Part shown: in pieces, positions 56,696-64,000 of the stretch
How the letters are laid out: each line of letters begins with the position of its first letter
How positions within the stretch are numbered: the first letter of the stretch is position 1
Source of the DNA: Manihot esculenta
Taxonomy: Eukaryota; Streptophyta; Magnoliopsida; Malpighiales; Euphorbiaceae
DNA: 64,000 nucleotides
Assembly (NCBI RefSeq): GCF_001659605.2
Contig: NC_035170.2
Span: 16,382,265 to 16,446,264 of the forward strand
Direction: 5' to 3'
Made by a program: the position numbers and the translations under genes
Notes under the pieces: model-generated
Seen by the model: only the letters and a program-made list of their open reading frames with translations
The model's database searches: none
Told to the model about the DNA's origin: nothing

Positions 56696-57130
56696 TAGGA
56701 GGCAGACACATCGAACACAGTGGTGTCAAGTATGCTCACTTTTGAATGTTCTGATGTGTATGTTTTGTGAACTCTGGTGGTTCTCTTTCTTTAGTTGCTC
56801 TAGGAGCCGTCGAGAGGTTGAGTTGATAGCTTCTGGGCTAGAGTGTTCTCTTTGGGTCAGTAGACCTGAGTGTGATCCATCTGTGGCAAAGTCAGTCTGC
56901 CGATTCAGTTCTGTGACTGTTGAGGGTAGATGCCTTCCACCTGACTTTGAGGTCCTAGACTTGACTGTCTGGACGTCAGTTTAGGGTTGGACTGGGTTTT
57001 TCTGCTCGTGGTGTTATCTTGGTCTGCAGAGACAAGGTAGTCAAGTTCAAAGGACGGGATGGATCAGAGGTAGTCTGTTGAGGGGACAGTAGGGATGCCT
57101 AGAGGTTTGATATCAGCCTGTCAGGTTCGT
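56696..57130 (+). pseudogene. Chromovirus protease, degenerate
   Basis: The active-site place reads FVNSGGSLS (56764-56790), with Asn (AAC, 56770-56772) in place of the catalytic Asp. VEGRCLPPDFEVLDLT (about 56919-56966) and the SLGLDWLF-like stretch near 56975 follow the protease order of this lineage. Stops and frame changes are present. Confidence 0.7.
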
Positions 57131-57239
57131 AGGGTGCGTAGGAGGGGTTATTAGAGGGTTCGAGTTCTTGTTGAGAGTTTAGCAGTCAGGTCAGGGAGCC
57201 AGCCTCAGTGCCAGTTGTAGAGGGAGGTAGTAGTCAGAG

Positions 57240-57490
57240 TAGGGGCGAGACTTGGTAGACAAGGGTTTTATTCGACCTAGTACCTCACCCTGGAGTGCTC
57301 CAGTGTTGTTGTGGAAAACGATGGATGGATCCTTGAGACTTTGTAACAACTGTAAGCAGTTGACCAAGGTCACTACCAAGGGCAGGTATTCCCATGCAGG
57401 ATGGATGATCTATTGGGGCAGCTAGTAGGAGCTGTTTGTTTTCCAAGATAGATCTGAAATCCGGGTACTACCTGTGAGAGTTAGAGTTAG
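57240..57490 (+). pseudogene. Short RT remnant of the chromovirus
   Basis: Pieces read [33 protein letters not shown] and VCFSKIDLKSGYYL, which correspond to the conserved N-terminal RT motifs. The catalytic YxDD part, RNase H and the integrase core are absent; the sequence passes straight into the integrase C-terminal region. Confidence 0.75.
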
Positions 57491-57633
57491 TTTTGGGTTA
57501 GCAGTGAGAAGAAGCCAGTTAGTGAAGATGAAGAGAAAAGGGAAAGGATCAGAGTAGCGCTTTGGAAGCGTGTTGAGTTTCAGGAGAAGGTTGGGTATTG
57601 CTAAGGTGTTTCTTTTGGAAAGGGTGATTTCCT

Positions 57634-57915
57634 ATGGAGAAAGTCCATTCGGATTTCCATGTTCCTGTGTTATGGAAGCTCGTGTCGGATCCAAGTGAGG
57701 TTCTTAAAGAACCAGAGGTGGAGATCTCAAGGGATCTCACCTATGTTGAGCAGTTAGTGTGGATCATGGACACACAAGTCAAGAAGATGAGGAATGAGGA
57801 AATCCCGATGGTGGAAAGTTTTTGGAAATCACCACTGGATGGTAGTGAGTGCCTGAGAAACCCGGGAGTTTATACTCCAGCAGTACCTGTGTCTCTCTTT
57901 AGAGAGAGGTTTTAG
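57634..57915 (+). pseudogene. Integrase C-terminal end with chromodomain-like region
   Basis: EVEISRDLTYVEQLVWIMDT followed by QVKKMRNEEIPMVESFWKS matches the integrase end and chromodomain-type tail of Tekay/Del elements. In active copies this tail steers insertion to heterochromatin. Here it is detached from a catalytic core. The ATG of the open piece at 57634 is not a natural start. Confidence 0.8.
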
Positions 57916-58012
57916 GTTTTGCTTGCTTGTTTGCTTGCATGTTCATGTATGATTGATGTTATGTTTTGGGATTGCCTGTTTGTTTGTTGAACATTCGGGG
58001 ACGAATGTTCTT

Positions 58013-58026
58013 AAAGGGGAGAAGAA
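58013..58026 (+). promoter_or_regulatory. Polypurine tract of the nested chromovirus
   Basis: AAAGGGGAGAAGAA directly before the 3' LTR. Confidence 0.85.
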
Positions 58027-60519
58027 TATAATACCCGGCTAGATTCCAGCATCGGAATCCCTACCTCCCGGCGGAATCTCCGTTGGAATCTGAAATTCTG
58101 AAGATGCCAGAGGCTTCTAGAGGGGTAAAATGTGTTTCTAAAATGTTTTCACATGATTTCATGGTTTTAAATGAAAAAGAATTGAATTTTAAAAAAGAAA
58201 AGACCAAGGAGGCGTTTGCCAGGTTCGGCCGCCAAAAGTGATGTTCGGCCGCCGAAAGTGAAGTTCGGCCGCCGAACATGGAAAGGTTTTAGGAGCGCTT
58301 TTGGCCTCCGAAAGCTTTGTTTGAACGAGCCAAGGTTCGGCCACCGAACATGCATGAGTTTAGGGGGCACGTTAGGCTGCCGAAGGTGGTTCAGCAGGCC
58401 AACTATAAAGGGCCCTCAGATCGGAAATGGGCGAGTTTTCTCCCCATTCTCGAGCTCAGGTGAGTTTTTGTCCTCCTTTGGTCGTTTTCATGTTTTCTCT
58501 ACCCATCCCTCAAGTTTTTCATGAGATCTACCTTTGTTTTGAAGTTTTGAAGCCCAAATAGAAGTTTTGGAAGTTTGGAGGTTTTTGGAGCTTGGATCCT
58601 CCACACCTCTGAGTTAGGGATCGCACCACCCCTCGATTTTCAAGAGGTAAGTGTAGATCCTTGCTTCCCTAGTGTTTTAATGAAGTTTTAAGTAAGTTTT
58701 AAGAGGTTTTAATGGTTGAGTATGGGTAGATATGCATGTTAGGGTTTATGTGGGTTTTATGGCCAATGTGTGTTGTGTGATGCTATGTTGAAGGGTTAAG
58801 CTAGTTTATGCATGTGGGAGAGAGTATGCATGATTGGGAAAGAGCAAGTGAGATTATGGGTTGTTTTGATGGTTTTGGCCTATGTGGGTCATAAGCTATC
58901 TATGCATGCTTTGGATGTTGTTTTTGGAGTTTAATCTAGTTGTTTAAGCTCCTTTGTGCATGGTTAAAGGTTTATGCATGTTCTTTTGAAGTTGGGTGCT
59001 TGTTTTGGGGTGTTTGAAAGGTTTGGGAGGCTTCAATGCATGAGAAGCTGAGTTTTGACCTTCTGGGAAGAACTCAGGTTCGGCTGCCGAAGGTGGTTTC
59101 AGCCGCCGAACCTACCTTTGGTTGCATGGATCGGCCGCCTAACCTTGCCCCCAAAAGTTGAGTTTTGGCTTGAAAGCAGACTTTCGGCCGCCGAAGGAAG
59201 GTTCGGCCGCCGAAAGTGCCTGAATTTCTTCTCTGGAGAGGGACTTTCGGCAGCCAAAGGTGCCGCCGAAAGTGCCCGAGTTTCGTCTCTGGAGAGAGGG
59301 TTCGGCCGCTGAAGGTGCCGCCAGAAGTGCCCTGTCCAGCCTTTTCATGGTTGTTTTCTATGCATGTTTAAGTGATGTTCTAGGGGGTTTTTGGGTAGTG
59401 TTTATGAGTTGTTTAGAGTGTGTTGGCACCTCATTCGAGTCCACCTGTGTAGGATTGGACCCGAGGGACCGAGGAGGCCATCAGTGTTAGCAGTTGCAGA
59501 GTCAGTCGCTGTCTGCCAAAGGTGAGTAGAACTAACCTTAATCTTTTATTTTATGAAATCAAATGCCTAAAGCATGCTCATGCATCATGTTTATATGTAA
59601 TAGGTTGATTATACTAGTTACACGAATATGAAGCATTGCATTATTTACTGTTGATGGAGATTGGACCAAGGACGACCTCACTAGCCCTATGGATAAGACC
59701 TGGCTGGGCCAGGCATTACGAAGTCCTGTGGTGCCTTTTTGAGGGCCAGACAAATAGCTTAGGGATGTTCTGGGGTTGGGTCCAATCCGTGATATGATTT
59801 GTTTGTGCTGTGACGCATTTCATGAAAGCATATAATTAATGAACTGTTTTCTTTGTTTCTACTCACTGGGCTTTTTAGCTCACCCCTCTCCCCTAACTCC
59901 AGTTTTGCAGGTCAGAGGTAGTCCAGGAAGACGTCAAGAGTAAAGGTTTTGGCTATGTAATAGAGTAGTGGACATGATGTAGATTAAAGGAATGTATGCA
60001 ATGTAATAGATTGTAAGATAATATGTTTATGGATTAGTACTGTGCTTGGCCCTAAGACTTGGTTAGTCCCTGTTTAATACATGATGTATGTTTTGGTTTA
60101 ATGTGGAGTTGTGTTTGAACTAATCTTGTGGCATGTGTTGTTTACCACGCTAGTGTTTGATGAGGACCCTAGAGGAGGTCTTATGTTTGTGGTTTGATGC
60201 ATGCACAGGTTAGGTTCTAGTTCTTTGGATGTAATCCCAGTTTGATGTATGTTATGTTGACCCAACTAGAGTGTTAATGAGGGCTCTAGTAGAGGGGTTC
60301 TTTATGTTTCCAGTTTTGTCGCATACAGGTCAAGCTCGGTAGTTACATCAGATGTTTCAGTTTTTATGTTAAAGTTTTTTATCATGTATGGGATTTGACC
60401 AGGTGATAGGAGGTATGTTTGGCTTGCTACGGCTCCCGGCGGCCTTAAGCCGATCTGGATCCTAGCGCCGGTGGCGGTTCGGGCCGTTACAGAGGGGTAT
60501 CGACTTCCGAGTCGTTACA
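58027..60519 (+). repeat. 3' LTR of the nested chromovirus
   Basis: 2493 bp, TATAATACCCGGC to CCGAGTCGTTACA. It is similar to the 5' LTR, with about one change per 50-60 bases in a stretch I compared by eye (53600-53820 against 58460-58680), mostly transitions. The first palindrome group has three 20-bp units here against two in the 5' LTR, and the second has one against two, so total length is unchanged. Confidence 0.92.
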
Positions 60520-61790
60520 CCACGAGAGAAGAAGTGTAGAAATTAGAGGAGGCCGAGTTTATTAGGGAAGTAATGTATCCACAGTAGTTAGCTAACCTTG
60601 TGTTAATAAAAAAAGCCAATGGGAAAAATAGAATGTGTATAGACTTCACTGATTTAAATTAGACATGTCCAAAAGATTGTTATCCCTTCCCAGATATTAA
60701 TGAAATAGTCGACTCTATAGCCGACTTTGACTACTTATCATCTTTAGATGGTATGTCAGGATATCATAAGATCCCTATGGAAAGATTGAACAAAGAGAAG
60801 ACCTCATTCATAACTGAAGATGGGACGTATTGCTACAAGGCTATGCCTTTCGAGTTGAAAAACACTCGGGCAATATACCAACGTCTGATGAATAAAATCT
60901 TTAAGGATCAGATAGGGATAAATGTGGAAGTTTATGTCAATGACATGGTAGTTAAAAGCTAGACTTTCTAGCAACACCTGACCGACTTGGAGGAGGTCTT
61001 CCGAGTATTGTAGCAATACAAAATGAGGTTAAACCCAGTGAAATGCGCTTTCTTCATTAGAGGAGAAAATTTTTTGGGCTACATGGTCAGTGGGAAAGGC
61101 ATAGAGCCGAACCCAGAAAAGGTAGAAGCCAGATTGACTATCGTGAGCCGACTTGTATAAGGGATGTCTAGAGGCTCACAAGAAGAGTAGTAGCACTCAA
61201 TAGGTTCATGTCCAAGTCAGTAGAGAGATGCCTACCTTTCTTTAAAAAGCTAAGGAAAGTCTCAAACTTCGAATGTTTAGAAAATTGCTGGGAAGCCTTC
61301 AAAATCCTTAAAGAGTATCTCAATTCCCTACACATGCTTAGCAGTCCCTTGGCAAGAGAAGAGTTGTAGATCTACCTGGCTGCATCCGAACAGTTAGTGA
61401 GTGCTGTACTAGTAAGAAAAGAGGCAGGGATCCAGAAGCCTATCTTCTACATCAGCAAGGGGGTCCAAAAGCCTATCTTCTACATCAGCAAGGTGCTCAG
61501 AGACACCAAGGTCAGGTACATGAATATTGAGAAACTGCATTTGCTTTGTTATTGGTAGTGAGGAAATTTAGGATGTATCTAGAAGGCAACTAGGAAGTAG
61601 TGATGACTGATCAGCACCTGAAAAAGATCTTACACAGGCTTGAAACTTAACGATGGATGCTAGCATGGTCAGTAGAAATCAGCCCTTATTGCCTCATTTA
61701 CCGGCCTCGGACGGCAATCAAAGCTCAAACCTTAGTTGACTTCATAGCTGAATGCTCCTTCAGCTCGGATAAGAAAGAGTAGAATGATGC
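60520..61790 (+). pseudogene. Tat reverse transcriptase and RNase H, broken
   Basis: After the CCACG duplication the RT resumes with KKANGKNRMCIDFTDLN and CPKDCYPFPDINEIVDS. Next come SLDGMSGYHKIPM, TEDGTYCYKAMPFELKNTRA and VEVYVNDMVVKS, where the catalytic YVDD reads YVND (about 60933-60944). RNase H remains run from about 61370, LYLAASEQLVSAVLVRKEAG, to LVDFIAECSF near 61735-61765. Stops occur at 60575-60660, near 60961 and elsewhere. A 33-bp tandem duplication lies within RNase H. Confidence 0.87.
61433..61498 (+). repeat. 33-bp in-frame tandem duplication in Tat RNase H
   Basis: Units 61433-61465 and 61466-61498 repeat QKPIFYISKGV and QKPIFYISKVL with a few differences. Confidence 0.9.
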
Positions 61791-61834
61791 ATTGCCAAGT
61801 TTAGTGGAAGAAGGGGATGGGAACCAACATTAGC

Positions 61835-62170
61835 ATGAATTCAAGTGGAATTTGTTCGTAGATGGGGCATCGAGTTCCACAGGTAGTGGGGCAGGAATTC
61901 TACTGAAAGGGTCTGATGAGTTCAGAGTATGTTATGCCCTACGCTTTGGATTCCCGGCGTCTAACGACATGGCAGAATATGAAGCTCTTCTAAATGAAAT
62001 GTAGATAGCCTCAGGAGTGGGGCAACAGGCGTCAAAATAAACAGTGATTCTCAGCTAGTAGTAAATCAAGTAACAAGAGTGTACCAGGCAAAGGATCCCA
62101 TCATGCAGAAGTTCCCATCATGCAGAAGTATTTAGCCAAAGTACGAGCTTTAGAAGTCGAGCTTAGTGAG
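61835..62170 (+). pseudogene. Second RNase H domain of the Tat element, interrupted
   Basis: LFVDGASSSTGSGAGILLKG, then YALRFGFPASNDMAEYEALL, then a broken SDSQLVVNQV stretch form an extra RNase H after the usual one. Such an extra (archaeal-like) RNase H is known from Tat-lineage elements. It is cut at 62170 by a solo LTR. TCCCATCATGCAGAAGT is tandemly doubled at 62096-62129. Confidence 0.8.
62096..62129 (+). repeat. 17-bp perfect tandem duplication
   Basis: TCCCATCATGCAGAAGT at 62096-62112 and 62113-62129. The length is not a multiple of three, so it shifts the frame of the second RNase H. Confidence 0.93.
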
Positions 62171-63562
62171 TGATCAGACCAAATTTAGACCCATTTATTA
62201 TGTTGTTATTAATGTTAATTTACACATTTTCTGCCTAATTTTGTGGTTTTGATCTTATTTTACAGAGAACGGTGTACAGATGTAATTTGGTGAAAATGCT
62301 CTTAAAACTGCCAAAAAGAGAATAAAGGAGAACAAGTTATTTACCCAAGTCAAGTTCCAGCTGAAGTGAAGATAAATAAGAAAAGTACAGTTAGTAGAGT
62401 AATTTGAAATTCAAATTTCAAATCTTCAAGAAGTCTTTCCCTTATTGAGGAAGTCAAATCTCAAGAAGATGCAATTGCCTCCCAAGAATTCAAAATTCAA
62501 AATTCAAAATTCAAAGGAGAACATTCAAAATTCAAAATTGAGCATTAAAAATTCAAAATTCAAAAGAAGGCTACAACTCATCAAAGAGACCTAGGGCAAC
62601 ACTTTCAACTCTAAAAGACCACAGAAAGAGCTGCCCCACTCTTCGACTCTTCTCCCTCATTCGGCAAGCAAGCCGTCCCTTCACTCCAAGCCGCTGACCA
62701 CCCTTCTTTTTCTTCTCTTTCTTTTATTTTTTTTTTATTTTGTTTCAGCCATGAGTGGCTGAAACCTCTTTTTCTAGTTGAAGATTAGGTGAAACTTTGG
62801 TTGTTTTATGGATTGAGAGATCTGAACATACATTGTTTATCTTTTATTTTTTAATATTTATGCAATTTCATGCTTAATTCTATCGTTGCTTTGTTGTTTA
62901 GATCAATAAGGCCCATTGATCCTTGATTGCAAAGTAATAATTTGTTGGTTTGGATAGTTTTAAGTCCGTAATTGCTTGGATTGTTCAAGCATAAGTAACT
63001 ATTGGTGTAAAAACTAAGGAAATTGCAAGATCTAGCAATATCACCATGCGTTTGGGTAGCTAGAATTAGGTCTCTCTATTTCTTAATGCAATTGACAGTT
63101 GTTAGATGCTAAAGGCCCAAGGACGTTACTTGGCAACTTGTTGATTAGTGATTAGTTAGAGGATGTTCCTTAATTAATTTATGCTTAAGGAGGGATATGG
63201 TGGTGAGAAGCGTCTTCCACCTCCATAACTAATTTATTGAATCAAACAAAGGAACCTAAGTGTCAATGATCAATCCCAACAACTGAAGTGGATCCAATTC
63301 TTCAACTAGAGCTTTTCTCATTATTGAATTTCTTTACTTTCATTATTTGCTTTACTTTGTTGCTTTCAATATTAGTTTAACTCATCAATCTCAAAATCCC
63401 TCCTCCTTTTATTTTACTTTCAGTTTGTTTACTTGGTTTTGATAAGGAAAATAGGTAATTATTAATTCTTTGTGGATTCGATCCTTTTGCCACTATCTAC
63501 AGTTGTAAAATTGTTGATAACCAAAAAGGTTATTTTGACCGGCTTCGACAACCGCACAGTCA
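62171..63562 (+). mobile_element. Solo Athila LTR in the Tat element
   Basis: 1392 bp from TGATCAGACCAAATTTAG to ACCGCACAGTCA, with a perfect target duplication GTGAG (62166-62170 and 63563-63567). It carries the conserved hairpin (62742-62765) and the ACGT palindrome with one change (63117-63133). Its upstream part differs from the other Athila LTRs and contains AAATTCAAAATTCAAA runs (62400-62560). Confidence 0.93.
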
Positions 63563-64000
63563 GTGAGCAAGGAATTATTGTCAAGTACTAGAGAATACCT
63601 TGAGAAGAGAATGAAGAGACAGACTTTCTCTGCAAATTATATATGGAAGAACTAGAACAGCTCCCAGACAAGGTATATGTGCATCAAATCGACATCCCTA
63701 CCTTTAAAAAGTCAGCCCCCATCATGAAAATTGATGAAGAATGAAGTTGGATGACCCCATACCTAAAGTACCTCAAAACTAGGAAATTGCCCAAAGACGA
63801 AGCAGAAGCCCAGAAAATTGCAGCTAAGATCTCCAATTATCAAGCAGTAAGAGGAACCCTATATCAAAGGGGGAAGTCCAACTTGTGGCTAAGATTTGTA
63901 GGCCTAGAAGAGTCATCCAATGTGATCTAAAGAGATACACTAGAGGGTCTACAGAGTTCATGAGGGGGCAGCAACATTGGTGAATAAGATTTTCTGGAAG
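63563..64000 (+). pseudogene. Tat region between RNase H and integrase, cut by window end
   Basis: After the target duplication the frame reads LCKLYMEELEQLPDKVYVHQ and KYLKTRKLPKDEAEAQKIAA, then ISNYQAVRGTLYQRGKSNLW, as in Tat elements just before the integrase zinc-binding domain, whose first part (EGLQSS, then GGSNIGE) is reached at the right edge. Stops at 63742-63744 and beyond show decay. Confidence 0.8.

Larger units (their letters stand above)
53164..60519 (+). mobile_element. Complete but internally deleted chromovirus (Tekay-like)
   Basis: 7356 bp with two 2493-bp LTRs, initiator-Met primer site, gag and protease remnants, a short RT piece, a chromodomain-like integrase end and a polypurine tract. 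Target duplication CCACG at 53159-53163 and 60520-60524 is perfect. The internal region is only about 2.4 kb because most of RT, RNase H and integrase are missing, so it could move only with proteins supplied by other copies. It sits between the protease linker and RT of the Tat element. Confidence 0.93.
50060..64000 (+). mobile_element. Tat-lineage Ty3/gypsy element H, runs off the window
   Basis: Order: 5' LTR (left border unclear), primer site, gag, protease, RT-RNase H, a second RNase H, and the region before integrase. It is interrupted by a chromovirus (53164-60519) and a solo Athila LTR (62171-63562). The gag motifs, the linker SFAWKPSDMPEID and the second RNase H are features of the Tat/Ogre/Retand group. 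Many stops and frame changes make it inactive. Confidence 0.85.

Overview
The window is repeat-dense plant nuclear DNA. Every recognisable coding stretch belongs to a retrotransposon, and nearly all are broken by stops, frameshifts or deletions. I see no convincing host gene, rRNA, tRNA gene or CRISPR array. Plant Ty3/gypsy lineages (Athila, Tat, chromoviruses), Ty1/copia fragments, a hAT-like MITE, AT-rich spacers and primer sites matching tRNA-Asp or initiator tRNA-Met point to a dicot. Euphorbiaceae is possible, but I cannot prove it from sequence alone. The setting looks like gene-poor, pericentromere-like heterochromatin.

Layout. 1-18215 is a nest at least four deep. Minus-strand Athila-type element C (13569-18215) is interrupted by plus-strand Athila element B (5123-13568). 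The 5' LTR of B is cut by minus-strand Athila element A (1-5122). The 5' LTR of A carries a solo LTR (2768-4508), and C carries a chromovirus-like solo LTR (14510-15316). 19875-25073 is a decayed minus-strand chromovirus with both LTRs, primer site and polypurine tract. 25074-33480 is very AT-rich and holds a hAT-like MITE (29225-29958), a minus-strand copia integrase fragment, a solo LTR and simple repeats.

33490-46395 is a rearranged Athila cluster. It has a Tat LTR fragment, a plus-strand LTR with primer site and gag start, then a minus-strand 3' LTR and 3' UTR carrying a chromovirus solo LTR. An inverted LTR-end/primer-site/gag segment follows, flanked by a 410-bp direct duplication, and then a minus-strand internally deleted element with its 5' LTR. 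46396-49290 holds a plus-strand copia remnant with a foldback MITE and a second copy of the C-type LTR.

From about 50060 to the window end is a plus-strand Tat-lineage element (gag, protease, RT, RNase H, a second RNase H and the start of the integrase region). It is interrupted by a whole but internally deleted chromovirus (53164-60519, target duplication CCACG) and by an Athila solo LTR (62171-63562, target duplication GTGAG).

The most interesting signals are non-coding: a stem-loop plus purine tract that occurs twice per Athila element with partner changes that keep pairing; a dispersed palindrome GTGATTTGCCCAAATCAC in Athila non-coding DNA; a conserved hairpin and ACGT-centred palindromes in the LTRs; CG-rich palindromes in the chromovirus LTR that change copy number in 20-bp steps; and the inverted gag segment flanked by duplicated 3' UTR.
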